This document shows, piece by piece, positions 8,942 through 18,686 of a stretch of DNA of 64,000 nt. The notes under the pieces are model-generated. The model was not told the DNA's origin. It searched no databases and saw nothing but the letters and a program-made list of their open reading frames with translations. The position numbers were made by a program, and so were the translations under genes. This DNA comes from Futiania mangrovi (lineage in GTDB: Bacteria; Pseudomonadota; Alphaproteobacteria; Futianiales; Futianiaceae). Position 1 is the stretch's first letter. Each line of letters starts with the position of its first letter. Location of the stretch: assembly GCF_024158125.1 (NCBI RefSeq), contig NZ_JAMZFT010000001.1, forward strand, positions 496,001-560,000, given 5' to 3'.

Positions 8942-10858
8942 CTACTCGCTGATCCAGAGCCGGGCAAGATCCGAGGCAATGCGCTGGAAGGCGAGCTTCA
9001 GATCCTCGTTGCTGTCGGCATCGAAGAAGTAGGACGGTTCAGATGCGCAGGGCTTGAAGAGATCCTGTGCCGCGGTGCCGGACATGCGGAAGGCGATCAC
9101 ATAAAGGCGGATGCCGTCGCCGCCCTGATCCTTTCCGGCCTGCTTCACCCGTTCGCAAAGCTTCGCAAGACGCTTGTCCATGGCCGCCGCCGGGTCGTTC
9201 TCGCCTTCCGGCCCGGTCAGGCGGTCTTCGTGGTGGAAGCCGTAGCTGTTGTAGCGGCGCCTGTCCGTCCAGTTCTCTCCGTCCGTCAGCAGAACGATGG
9301 CCTTTTCCCACTTCACGCCCTGGCTGTCGCGCGTGCCATAGGGCAGGGCGGCCGTGAACGGCGGCTGAGGGTCGAGCATGCGCCATCCCCATGCAAGTCC
9401 CTCGGGGATATTGGTCGAGTAGTTCGCCTGCAGCGCGTCGATATCGTTCTCGAGGCCCTGCCGGTCGTCCGTCAGCGGTGTGACCGGGCGGCCGCAGTTC
9501 CTGTTCGGCCCGCCGTCCCCGCCGTCATCGTCGATCTTCGCGTCGGCCTGGTAATACTTGTTGAGGAAGGACAGCCGGTCCATGTCGTCCTCGGGTACTT
9601 TCGGGCCGTTGCCGGTGCCGAACTCGTTCCGGTCGGTCATGTAGCTGTGGAAGCCGCCGCCGCCGCCATCGGCATGGAAGGATGGAACGAACAGCGTGTC
9701 CGGGTCGCTCGCGTTCGGCGGCTCCACGGAGATGTCGAGATCCCGGGTCACGCCGAGCGCATCGACGATCGGCCGCGATTCCACGCACCCCAGCCATTCG
9801 GCGTCGAGTTTCGCATAAAGCCACAGGTGATCGTTGCGCAGCGGTTCATAGCTGCATCCCTTCGCGTTCCTGTGACTGCATGGGACGAATTTTCCGCCCT
9901 GCACGATGCGGTCGCCCTTCTTGTTGGTGCCGAACTCGAACGGTTCGTCCGTGTAGGCGCTGTCATAGATCCGGGCCGTGCGGTAATTGACGCCGCCATT
10001 GCCATTGCGTTCGACGTAGCGGTGGTCGTCGATGTTCCAGCCGTTGTAGAGCGCCTCGCCGGTGACATCGATCCACGCCCAATCCGTGCCGTAATGGTGC
10101 TGACGGATCCTCGCATCCTGGTCCGCCCGGTCGAACGGGTCGCCGGAGTCCGGCGGCACGCTCGCATCGACCGAGAAGTCGAGACGGTCGCCGCGCCAGT
10201 CGGGCCGCGTTGCGTTGACGTTGACCATGTCGGAGAATGGAACGAGCGCGACCCGAAGATGCTCCGAGGACTGCTGCGCGCCGAACAGCGTAGCCAGCAT
10301 GTCCTTCGCCGCGGTCTTCATGGTCGAGAGCTTGCTGCCGGCCATGGAGCCGGTGGTGTCGAGCACCATCGCCAGCTCCAGTCCCATCACCTTGCGCGTG
10401 AACTCGGCCTCCGAATAGAGATCGACCTCCTGAACGCCGAACAGTCCCATGACCGTGGTCCGGACCTTGGCGCGCGCTGCGACGCGCAGGGTCTCATCGG
10501 TTTTCGAGAGGATCTGGAGCGGTTTGTCCCCGACCATGAAGGGGGCGTCGTCGAGGTTCTGATCGAGGAAGCCCTGGGCAAGGACTTCAAGCGTCTCCTT
10601 CGGCTCGTAAAGCCGCCCCGCTGCCGCGAGGCCCGCCGCGTCGAGCGCGGAATTGAGGTCGGACTTGCTGATCGCGACCCGCGCGTAGTCGAACGTGATG
10701 CCGACGGCCGCCACGATCGGGATGAAGGTGATCCCCATGATCAAGGCGAGCGCACCCGCCTCGCACCGAATGAAGCCCGGAAGGCCTCGGCGGTTAGGCA
10801 ATTCACGAGCTTCCTTGGCCCCGCAACGGGATGCGGCTGTTGCGCTGATCATCTCCAC
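8942..10858 (-). CDS. TadG-like protein with von Willebrand A domain
   Basis: This 638-residue protein has a short Arg-rich N-terminus and one membrane span (about 36-58, GALALIMGITFIPIVAAVGI). A TadE/TadG-like extracytoplasmic helix region follows (DYARVAISKSDLNSALDAAG). A vWA domain begins near residue 160; its metal-site motif DTTGSM is at 167-172. The long inserted region between about 220 and 500 is rich in Asp, Asn and Gly. TadG is a pseudopilin-associated component of Flp/Tad pili, processed or anchored by its N-terminal helix. No other tad genes are present, so this is an orphan copy and its link to pili is inference. Genes of this architecture are common in alphaproteobacteria as pilus assembly protein annotations. 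Confidence 0.8.
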   Translation of the reverse strand: MEMISATAASRCGAKEARELPNRRGLPGFIRCEAGALALIMGITFIPIVAAVGITFDYARVAISKSDLNSALDAAGLAAAGRLYEPKETLEVLAQGFLDQNLDDAPFMVGDKPLQILSKTDETLRVAARAKVRTTVMGLFGVQEVDLYSEAEFTRKVMGLELAMVLDTTGSMAGSKLSTMKTAAKDMLATLFGAQQSSEHLRVALVPFSDMVNVNATRPDWRGDRLDFSVDASVPPDSGDPFDRADQDARIRQHHYGTDWAWIDVTGEALYNGWNIDDHRYVERNGNGGVNYRTARIYDSAYTDEPFEFGTNKKGDRIVQGGKFVPCSHRNAKGCSYEPLRNDHLWLYAKLDAEWLGCVESRPIVDALGVTRDLDISVEPPNASDPDTLFVPSFHADGGGGGFHSYMTDRNEFGTGNGPKVPEDDMDRLSFLNKYYQADAKIDDDGGDGGPNRNCGRPVTPLTDDRQGLENDIDALQANYSTNIPEGLAWGWRMLDPQPPFTAALPYGTRDSQGVKWEKAIVLLTDGENWTDRRRYNSYGFHHEDRLTGPEGENDPAAAMDKRLAKLCERVKQAGKDQGGDGIRLYVIAFRMSGTAAQDLFKPCASEPSYFFDADSNEDLKLAFQRIASDLARLWISE

Positions 10859-11367
10859 TTCTCCTCATCGGCGGGGCAACGGACGATCCCGTCCGAATGT
10901 CACCGTCATGGAAACAAGTTGGGAGTACGCAACAGTACGCGAGGGCTATACGTCCTAGGTGTTGGGTTATAAATACACGTAAACATAATTGGTAAAGTGG
11001 GTTTAACTATGAATGGTCAAATTACTAACGGGCATTTATATTGATGAAGTGTTATATTTGTTTGCATTATTTGGAATGTAATGCGTGGGAAATCTCTCAT
11101 GTCGATGCCAATGCGTATCGGCACTTGTGGGGTGGGGTGTCCGCCCTTCGGCTCAGACGCGGCCGAGGGGCATGTCTGCCTGCCAGGCATCTCGGGTCTC
11201 CTGGCACCTGCGGAGCCGAGGAGATGCGTCCTGGTTCTCACCCGTTCCGGGGCGTTGGCCACTGATTTCGCTTGCGCACCCGTTCAGCGGCGTAGAACGC
11301 TAGTTCTGCCGGGTTTCGAGACATGCGAATACCGGCGCGGGTAGCAGGAATTTCCCGGGGAAGCCCA
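10859..11367. other. AT-rich gene-free gap
   Basis: About 510 bases without a supportable gene. From roughly 10,930 to 11,095 the sequence is strikingly AT-rich against the GC-rich surroundings (for example TATAAATACACG near 10,970 and TTATATTTGTTTGC near 11,052). A heptamer AGTACGC is repeated at 10924-10930 and 10934-10940. The right part (11,100-11,340) returns to normal composition, and small open frames there lack ribosome-binding sites. The gap must contain the promoters of the tadG-like gene (leftward) and the secreted-protein gene (rightward); I could not assign clear -35/-10 pairs. Confidence 0.6.
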
Positions 11368-11835
11368 ATGGGACAGCACGGGTTCATCGTCTCCGCGATG
11401 CTGGCGGGACTTGCCGCCGCTGGCGCGGCCATGCCGGCACATGCGGATCCTGTCGACGCGATCCTTGCCGCCGCCCGAAGCGACTGCGCGGCCTTCGAGA
11501 ACGGCGTGTTCCACGCGAACGATGCGGTTGTCGAAGCCGACCTGGACGGCGCGGCGCCGGCGGACCGGCTCGTCGACAGCAGCCGGTTCACCTGCACCTC
11601 GGCACGCAGCCTCTATTGCGGGTCCGGCGGCTGCACGCTGCACGCGGTCATCGGGGAGCGGTCATGGTCCTTCCAGGCGGAGGGCTGGCGGACGATCGCC
11701 TGGGGCGAGCGCCCCATATTGCTCGTCGCCCGCGATGGCGGCTGGTGCGGGGGCGCCGGATCGCAGCTTTGCTTCGAGGCCGTCGTATGGAGTCATGGCG
11801 AGATGCTGACGGTGATGCCGCCGGCACGCCGGTAG
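11368..11835 (+). CDS. Secreted six-cysteine hypothetical protein
   Basis: This 155-residue protein is not recognised. The ATG at 11368 begins a typical signal peptide (MGQHGFIVSAMLAGLAAAGA, cleaved near AHA), which decides this start over one 45 bases upstream. The mature part has six cysteines in SDC, FTC, LYC, GGC, GWC and QLC contexts, an even number consistent with three periplasmic disulfides. The acidic stretch NDAVVEADLDG precedes the first pair region. The closely spaced LYCGSGGC motif and short beta-like segments (RPILLVARDGGWCGG) suggest a small folded beta domain. It ends seven bases from the convergent lrp gene. Confidence 0.6.
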   Translation: MGQHGFIVSAMLAGLAAAGAAMPAHADPVDAILAAARSDCAAFENGVFHANDAVVEADLDGAAPADRLVDSSRFTCTSARSLYCGSGGCTLHAVIGERSWSFQAEGWRTIAWGERPILLVARDGGWCGGAGSQLCFEAVVWSHGEMLTVMPPARR

Positions 11836-11842
11836 GCGGCGT

Positions 11843-12325
11843 TCAGCCACCCGGGGCGGCGGGGGGGATGTAGGCCGGAACCTGCTTCAGGCAGCGCAGG
11901 GTGAAGCTCGACCGGGAGTGGCGGATGCCCGGCACCTTGTAGAGCTTTTTGCGCAGGAACTCCTCGTAGCCCGCCGTTCCGTTGACTGCGACCTTGACGA
12001 GGTAGTCGTACTCGCCGGTGGTGAGGTAGACTTCCAGTACCTCCGGGATCCGGGCCATCGCGTTGCCGAAGGATTCCAGGATGTCGTCGTCGTGCCGGTC
12101 GAGCGTGACCTCGATGATGACGATCTCCGACGCGCCGAGCCGGGCCTGGTCGAAGCGGGCGCCATAGCCGGTGATGTAGCCTTCCTGCTCCAGCCGGCGC
12201 ACTCGCTGCCAGCAGGGGCTGGCCGACAGGCCCACGCGCTCTGCAAGTTCGGCGTTCGGGATGCGCCCGTCCGTCTGGAGCGTGCGCAGGATGGCGAGGT
12301 CGATCCGGTCGAGGGGGCGGCTCAT
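11843..12325 (-). CDS. Lrp/AsnC-family regulator, BkdR-like
   Basis: This 160-residue regulator has an N-terminal winged helix-turn-helix (IDLAILRTLQTDGRIPNAEL, then GLSASPCWQRVRRLEQEGYI) and a C-terminal RAM ligand domain (EVLEVYLTTGEYDYLVKVAV). It is transcribed away from the bkd genes, and two dyad sites lie in the 129-base gap. In pseudomonads the Lrp homologue BkdR, divergently encoded, activates bkd in response to branched-chain amino acids; the same role is inferred here. I chose the ATG at 12325 (MSRPLDRIDL) because longer frames add non-conserved sequence. No strong Shine-Dalgarno is visible before it. Confidence 0.88.
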   Translation of the reverse strand: MSRPLDRIDLAILRTLQTDGRIPNAELAERVGLSASPCWQRVRRLEQEGYITGYGARFDQARLGASEIVIIEVTLDRHDDDILESFGNAMARIPEVLEVYLTTGEYDYLVKVAVNGTAGYEEFLRKKLYKVPGIRHSRSSFTLRCLKQVPAYIPPAAPGG

Positions 12326-12361
12326 GGTAGGTGAAATCCCGGACTGCAAATCCAATAAAGG

Positions 12362-12420
12362 GCAAAATTTCCTTTTGCGAATATACCGATTTGCCGGAAC
12401 AAGAGCAGGAAATTTTCTGC
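12362..12420. promoter_or_regulatory. Two dyads in the lrp-bkd control region
   Basis: GCAAAA TTTCC TTTTGC (12362-12378) is a perfect six-base inverted repeat. GCAGGAAATTTTCTGC (12405-12420) is a near-perfect 16-base palindrome with one mismatch pair. Their centres are about 42 bases apart, close to four helical turns, so both would face the same side of DNA. AT-rich centres flanked by GC ends and helical phasing fit Lrp-family binding. No reporter or binding data can be inferred; the regulator is most likely the adjacent Lrp protein. Confidence 0.55.
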
Positions 12421-12454
12421 CGGCCGTGCAAGTCTTTCTGTCGGGAGGACACGC

Positions 12455-12727
12455 ATGGAACATCGCTTCGGTTTTGCGACGTCCGACCCCTATTGCAGCG
12501 TGCCGCGTGTTCTCGATTGCCTGCGGAAGATGGGGTTCGGACTGGCGGCGCTCGCCGTGGAAGGGGCGGGCGAGCGCGGATACATCGTCACCCTGGCGGT
12601 CGTGGCGACGGGCCAGCCGCTGGACAATTTGGCCGACCGGCTTGCCGCGATCAGCGGCGTGAGGCTGTGCAGCCGCCCGGGCGGCGGCGAGGGCGCAGCC
12701 GGGGAGAGGGAAACCGACCATGGATGA
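12455..12727 (+). CDS. Small ACT-like protein at head of bkd operon
   Basis: This 90-residue protein has an ACT-like pattern: a first strand (MEHRFGFATSDPYC), a helix (VPRVLDCLRKMGFGLAALAV), a strand (ERGYIVTLAVVA), a helix (LDNLADRLAAISG) and a last strand (VRLCSRP). The opening resembles small regulatory subunits such as IlvM, where two such units form a branched-chain amino acid site. A GTCGGGAGGACACGC leader gives a good ribosome-binding site. Its stop overlaps the bkdA1 start by eight bases, so it is part of the operon. Role as a ligand sensor or E1 partner is inference; I know of no named family for it. Confidence 0.65.
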   Translation: MEHRFGFATSDPYCSVPRVLDCLRKMGFGLAALAVEGAGERGYIVTLAVVATGQPLDNLADRLAAISGVRLCSRPGGGEGAAGERETDHG

Positions 12728-13952
12728 CCATCCGCCGCTTGCGCTTCATGTGCCGGAACCGGAATGGCGGCCGGGCGACACGCCCGACTTCTCGCGTGTC
12801 GAGATCCCGCGCGCCGGCAGCGTGCGCCGTCCGCCGGTCGACGAGGACCCGGAGGCGATGCGCGACCTCGCCTTCACCATCATCCGGGTCCTGAACCGGA
12901 AGGGGGAGGCGGTCGGCCCCTGGGCGGGCGAACTGAGCGAGGAGGAACTCCTCGACGGCCTGCGCCACATGCTGCTGCTCAGGGCCTATGACGCGCGCAT
13001 GCTGATGGCGCAGCGGCAGGGCAAGACGTCCTTCTACATGCAGCACCTTGGCGAGGAGGCGATCTCGACGGCCTTCCGCAAGGCGCTGGGCCCGCGCGAC
13101 ATGAACTTCCCGACCTACCGGCAGGCGGGGTTGCTGATCGCGTCCGGCTATCCGCTGCTGAAGATGATGTGCCAGGTCTATTCGAACGAGGAAGACCCGG
13201 TGCGCGGCCGGCAGCTTCCCGTGTTCTACTCGTCCAAGGAGCATGGCTTCTTCTCGATCTCCGGCAATCTCGCGACGCAGTACATTCAGGCGGTCGGCTG
13301 GGCGATGGGCTCCGCGATCCGCGGGGACACGGCGATCTCGGCGGCATGGATCGGCGATGGCTCGACGGCGGAGAACGACTTTCACGCGGCCCTCGTGTTC
13401 GCCTCGACCTACAAGGCTCCGGTCGTCCTCAATATCGTCAACAACCAGTGGGCCATCTCGACTTTCCAGGGGATCGCGCGCGGCGGGGCGGGCACGTTCG
13501 CGGCGCGCGGCCACGGCTTCGGCATTCCCGCGCTCAGGGTCGACGGCAACGACTATCTCGCGGTCCACGCGGCGGCGAAGTGGGCGGTGGAGCGCGCGCG
13601 GCGCAATCTAGGGCCCACGGTCGTCGAATACGTGACCTACCGCGTCGGCGGTCACTCGACCTCGGACGACCCCTCCGCCTACCGCCCGAAGGAAGAGAGC
13701 ACGGCCTGGCCGCTCGGCGATCCGATCCTGCGGCTCAAGGCGCATCTCATCGGGCTCGGTGCCTGGTCGGAGGAACGCCACGCGCAGGCGGAGGCCGAGG
13801 CGACCGACACCGTCCGCACCGCGCAACGCGAGGCCGAAGCGATCGGCACGATGCAGACCGGTCGGCGCGCCGGCCCCCGCGACATGTTCGAGGACGTCTA
13901 TGCCGAGATGCCGCCGCATCTCGTCCGCCAACGCCACGAAGCGGGGTACTAG
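12720..13952 (+). CDS. bkdA1: Branched-chain 2-oxoacid dehydrogenase E1 alpha
   Basis: This 410-residue subunit decarboxylates the keto acids of valine, leucine and isoleucine with thiamine diphosphate. The cofactor motif starts at GDGS (212-215) and ends at NNQ (241-243). The conserved loop YRVGGHSTSDDPSAYR, which carries the phosphorylation-site serine position of mitochondrial homologues, lies near residues 308-323. The N-terminal extension (about 50 residues before the core) is typical of the bacterial BkdA1 type. It is followed after three bases by E1 beta. The frame starts inside the ACT-like gene end, implying coupled translation. Confidence 0.95.
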   Translation: MDDHPPLALHVPEPEWRPGDTPDFSRVEIPRAGSVRRPPVDEDPEAMRDLAFTIIRVLNRKGEAVGPWAGELSEEELLDGLRHMLLLRAYDARMLMAQRQGKTSFYMQHLGEEAISTAFRKALGPRDMNFPTYRQAGLLIASGYPLLKMMCQVYSNEEDPVRGRQLPVFYSSKEHGFFSISGNLATQYIQAVGWAMGSAIRGDTAISAAWIGDGSTAENDFHAALVFASTYKAPVVLNIVNNQWAISTFQGIARGGAGTFAARGHGFGIPALRVDGNDYLAVHAAAKWAVERARRNLGPTVVEYVTYRVGGHSTSDDPSAYRPKEESTAWPLGDPILRLKAHLIGLGAWSEERHAQAEAEATDTVRTAQREAEAIGTMQTGRRAGPRDMFEDVYAEMPPHLVRQRHEAGY

Positions 13953-13955
13953 GCC

Positions 13956-14969
13956 ATGGCGCGCATGACCATGATCGAGGCAATCCAGAACGCCCATGAC
14001 CTCGCCATGGCGCGCGACGACCGGGTCGTCGTCTTCGGCGAGGACGTGGGCTTCTTCGGCGGAGTGTTCCGCTGCACCGCGGGCCTGCAGAAGAAGTACG
14101 GCAAGAGTCGCTGCTTCGACACGCCGATCAGCGAGCTTGGCATCGTGGGCGCAGCGATCGGCATGGCGGCCTATGGCCTGCGCCCCTGCGTCGAGATCCA
14201 GTTCGCCGACTACATGTACCCGGCCTACGACCAGATCGTGTCGGAGGCGGCGCGCCTGCGCTACCGCTCGGCGGGCGAGTTCACCTGCCCCATCGTCATC
14301 CGCATGCCGATGGGCGGCGGCATCTTCGGCGCGCAGACCCACAGCCAGAGCCCGGAGGCGCTGTTCACACACGTCACCGGCCTCAAGACCGTCGTGCCGT
14401 CGACGCCGGCGGATGCGAAGGGTCTGCTCCTTGCCTCCATCGCCGACCCGGACCCGGTGATCTTCCTGGAGCCCAAGCGCCTCTACAACGGCCCCTTCGA
14501 CGGCCATCACGATCGCCCGGTGACGAGCTGGCGCACCCATGCGCTGGGCGAAGTGCCGGACGGCTATTTCGAGACGCCGCTGGGCGTGGCTTCCGTCGTG
14601 CAGGCGGGCGACGCGCTTACGATCCTCACCTATGGCACGATGGTGCACGTGGCGCTCGCGGCGGTGCAGGAAACGGGCATCGCCGCGGAGGTGATCGACC
14701 TGCGCACGCTGCTGCCGCTCGACCGCGAGACGGTGATGGAGTCGGTGCGCAAGACGGGCCGCTGCCTCGTGCTGCACGAGGCGACGCTGACCTCGGGCTA
14801 CGGGGCAGAGCTTGCAGCCCAGGTGCAGACGGACTGCTTCTACCACCTCGAGGCGCCGGTTGCGCGCGTGGCGGGTTGGGACACGCCCTATCCGCACGCG
14901 CAGGAGTGGGACTATTTCCCCGGACCCGCCCGCGTCGCGCGCCAGATGCGCGCGCTGATGGAGGCCTGA
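13956..14969 (+). CDS. bkdA2: Branched-chain 2-oxoacid dehydrogenase E1 beta
   Basis: This 337-residue protein is the transketolase-type beta subunit that completes the alpha2beta2 E1 active site. It begins with the family block MIEAIQNAHDLAMARD and contains VVVFGEDVGFFGGVFR and FDTPISELGIVGAAIGMA. The catalytic HSQSPE block is at 129-134 (QTHSQSPEALFTH). The C-terminal domain contains the DLRTLLPLD motif. Length matches BkdA2. It lies between E1 alpha and E2 with one- to three-base gaps, so the four enzymes form one transcript. Confidence 0.95.
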   Translation: MARMTMIEAIQNAHDLAMARDDRVVVFGEDVGFFGGVFRCTAGLQKKYGKSRCFDTPISELGIVGAAIGMAAYGLRPCVEIQFADYMYPAYDQIVSEAARLRYRSAGEFTCPIVIRMPMGGGIFGAQTHSQSPEALFTHVTGLKTVVPSTPADAKGLLLASIADPDPVIFLEPKRLYNGPFDGHHDRPVTSWRTHALGEVPDGYFETPLGVASVVQAGDALTILTYGTMVHVALAAVQETGIAAEVIDLRTLLPLDRETVMESVRKTGRCLVLHEATLTSGYGAELAAQVQTDCFYHLEAPVARVAGWDTPYPHAQEWDYFPGPARVARQMRALMEA

Positions 14970-14970
14970 C

Positions 14971-16272
14971 ATGGGCATCTTCACGATCAAGCTGACGGAC
15001 ATCGGCGAGGGCGTTGCAGAGGCCGAACTGACCGAATGGGCGGTCAAGGTCGGCGACATGGTGCGCGAGGACGACATCCTCGGCGCAGTGATGACCGACA
15101 AGGCCGCGGTCGAGATCCCCTCCACGGCCACGGGCCGCGTGGTCTGGCTGGGCGCGGAGGTTGGCGACACGGTCGCGATTGGCGCGCCCATCGTCCGCAT
15201 CGAGGTGGAGGGCGAGGGCAACACTGCGCCGGAGGACGGTGCGCCCGAAGAGACTGCGCCCAATGCGCCCGCGTCCGGGGCCGGGAAGGTTGCGGAGCGA
15301 GAGGAGGCGCCCAAGCCCTCCCCCAAACCGCCCGCCGAAGCACCGCGCCGGTCCGCCGCCGCACCCGCACCCAGCCCGGCGCGCGCGCCTGCGCACCGGG
15401 CCCCGGGTGCGCGTCCGCTCGCTGCGCCTTCGGTGCGGCTGAAGGCGCGGGAGCTGGGCATCGACCTGCGCCTCGTGCCGGGGTCGGGGCCCGGCGGTCG
15501 CATCACCCACGACGATCTCGCGGCCTTCGCCGAGGGTGGCGGCGTCGCCGGTCCGACGGTGCGTGCGCCGCGCACCGGCGTGACGGAGGTGCGCGTCACG
15601 GGCCTGCGCCGCCGCATCGCCGAGCGCGTCAGCCTGTCGGCGACCCGAATCCCGCACTTCTCCATCGTGGAGGAGGTGGACATGACCGAGCTCGAAGCCC
15701 TGCGAGAGACATTGAACGCCCGGCACGCCGACCGGCCGCGCCTGACCTTCCTGCCGTTCCTTGCGCGCGCGGTCGTCGCCGCCGTGACGGAGCAGCCCGC
15801 GCTAAACGCCCATTTCGACGACGAGGCAGGCGTCGTCCACCAGCACGCGCCCGTGCACGTCGGCATCGCGACGCAGACGCCGCAGGGCCTCGTCGTGCCG
15901 GTGCTGCGCCATGCCGAGGCGCTCGACCCCTGGCAGGCCGCCGACGAGATCGCGCGCCTCGCCGACGCCGCGCGCGCCGGGTCCGCCACGCGCGAGGAGC
16001 TGACCGGCTCCACCATCACCATCACCTCGCTGGGGAAGCTCGGCGCGCTCGCCACCACGCCGATCATCAACCACCCGGAAGTAGCCATCGTCGGCGTCAA
16101 CCGCATGGAGACGCGCCCGCTCTGGGACGGTTCGGCGTTCCGTCCGCGGCGCATGATGAACCTCTCCTGCAGTTTCGATCACCGCGTCGTCGACGGCTGG
16201 GACGCGGCGGTCTTCGTCGCGCGCCTCAAGGAGCTGATCGAGACGCCCGCGCTTCTGTTCGTGGAGGGCTGA
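14971..16272 (+). CDS. bkdB: Branched-chain 2-oxoacid dehydrogenase E2 (lipoamide acyltransferase)
   Basis: This 433-residue E2 core has one lipoyl domain with the lipoylated Lys44 in VMTDKAAVEIP. A long Ala/Pro-rich linker follows (about 85-145), then a peripheral subunit-binding domain (RLKARELGIDLRLVPGSGPG, then GRITHDDLAAF). The catalytic domain ends with the HxxxDG motif in SFDHRVVDGWDAA. It transfers the branched acyl group to CoA and binds E1 and E3. Single lipoyl domain number and gene order match the Pseudomonas bkd system. The start ATG is one base after the E1 beta stop. Confidence 0.95.
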   Translation: MGIFTIKLTDIGEGVAEAELTEWAVKVGDMVREDDILGAVMTDKAAVEIPSTATGRVVWLGAEVGDTVAIGAPIVRIEVEGEGNTAPEDGAPEETAPNAPASGAGKVAEREEAPKPSPKPPAEAPRRSAAAPAPSPARAPAHRAPGARPLAAPSVRLKARELGIDLRLVPGSGPGGRITHDDLAAFAEGGGVAGPTVRAPRTGVTEVRVTGLRRRIAERVSLSATRIPHFSIVEEVDMTELEALRETLNARHADRPRLTFLPFLARAVVAAVTEQPALNAHFDDEAGVVHQHAPVHVGIATQTPQGLVVPVLRHAEALDPWQAADEIARLADAARAGSATREELTGSTITITSLGKLGALATTPIINHPEVAIVGVNRMETRPLWDGSAFRPRRMMNLSCSFDHRVVDGWDAAVFVARLKELIETPALLFVEG

Positions 16273-16275
16273 GCC

Positions 16276-17667
<1,392 letters not shown>

Positions 17668-17695
17668 CCGGGCGGCGCCGCCCCGACGCCGCCTC

Positions 17696-18568
17696 TCAGC
17701 GGCCGCCGATCCTGTCCTGCGTCTTCGTCTCGAAGTCGCTGGCGTCGTGGCGCTCGTGAAGCTGCGTTTCCGGCTCGCCGAACGTGCGGTTGACCATGCG
17801 GCCGCGTTTCACCGCCGGGCGCGCGTCGATCTCCTTCGCCCAGCGCATGACGTGGGTGTAGCTCGCGACGTCGAGGAACTCCGCCGCGCTGTAGAGCCGG
17901 CCGAGCACCAGCTGCCCGTACCACGCCCATATCGCCATGTCGGCGATGGTGTAGTCCTCGCCGCCCACATGGGCATGGTTCGCGAGTTGCCTGTCGAGTA
18001 CGTCCAGCTGGCGCTTCACCTCCATCGTGAAGCGGTCGATGCAGTATTCGATCTTCATCGGCGCGTAGGCGTAGAAGTGTCCGAAGCCGCCGCCGAGGTA
18101 GGGGGCGCTGCCCATCTGCCAGAACAGCCAGTTCATGCACTCGGTCCGTGCCGCGTGCTCCTTCGGCACGAAAGCGCCGAACTTCTCCGCGAGATAGAGC
18201 AGGATCGAGCCGGACTCGAACACGCGCGTCGGCGTCGCCGTGCTGCGGTCGACCATCGCCGGGATCTTGGAGTTGGGGTTCACCCCGACGAAGCCGCTGC
18301 CGAACTGCTCCCCCTCGCGGATGTTGATGAGCCAGGCGTCGTACTCCGCGCCGTCATGGCCCGCGGCCAGCAACTCCTCCAGCATCACCGTCACCTTGAC
18401 CCCGTTGGGCGTGGCGAGCGAGTAGAGCTGCAGCGGGTGCTTGCCCACGGGCAGGTCCTTCTCGTGCGTCGGTCCGGCGATGGGGCGGTTGATATTGGCG
18501 AAGGCGCCGCCGCTCTCCTTCTGCCACGTCCAGACCTTCGGGGGCGTGTAGCCGGATGTGTCGGTCAT
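17696..18568 (-). CDS. yghU: YghU-type glutathione S-transferase
   Basis: This 290-residue protein is strongly similar in pattern to E. coli YghU: KVWTWQKESGGAFANINRPI near the start, LPVGKHPLQLYSLATPNG, the VNPNSKIPAMVDR block, FESGSILLYLAEKFG, and an end with QLHERHDASDFET. YghU is a nu-class protein that binds two glutathiones and reduces disulfide bonds and hydroperoxides. I chose the ATG at 18568 to match the family start (MTD); an ATG two codons earlier is possible. It converges on lpdV and lies downstream of two gamma-glutamyltranspeptidase-like genes on the same strand, a possible functional link through glutathione. Confidence 0.93.
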   Translation of the reverse strand: MTDTSGYTPPKVWTWQKESGGAFANINRPIAGPTHEKDLPVGKHPLQLYSLATPNGVKVTVMLEELLAAGHDGAEYDAWLINIREGEQFGSGFVGVNPNSKIPAMVDRSTATPTRVFESGSILLYLAEKFGAFVPKEHAARTECMNWLFWQMGSAPYLGGGFGHFYAYAPMKIEYCIDRFTMEVKRQLDVLDRQLANHAHVGGEDYTIADMAIWAWYGQLVLGRLYSAAEFLDVASYTHVMRWAKEIDARPAVKRGRMVNRTFGEPETQLHERHDASDFETKTQDRIGGR

Positions 18569-18686
18569 GTGCATGCCTCGAACCATGAGTTGCGGATGTC
18601 GCGCTGCGCCGCGCGCTGAGGTTGGGTTCGGTGCGAGACTATAGGACGCCCGCGCCGCCAAGCGAGCCCGAAGCGGCGGGTGCCAG

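Noticed and set aside
8785-8979. A 64-codon minus-strand frame in the gap left of tadG
   Set aside because: Low-complexity Ala/Thr/Ser product, no ribosome-binding site, overlaps the tadG end.
8552-10972. An 806-codon plus-strand frame opposite the TadG-like gene
   Set aside because: No motif or ribosome-binding site; the opposite strand has a clear membrane helix and vWA metal motif.
10982-11044. Small peptide frames in the AT-rich gap
   Set aside because: Eleven-codon scale frames without ribosome-binding sites or recognisable sequence.
13608-16154. An 848-codon minus-strand frame across E1 alpha, E1 beta and E2
   Set aside because: It is antisense to three well-supported bkd genes and its translation is low-complexity; rejected as a shadow.
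17670-17683. GGGCGGCGCCGCCC after lpdV as a terminator
   Set aside because: A perfect palindrome but with no loop and no T tract; common by chance in GC-rich sequence.
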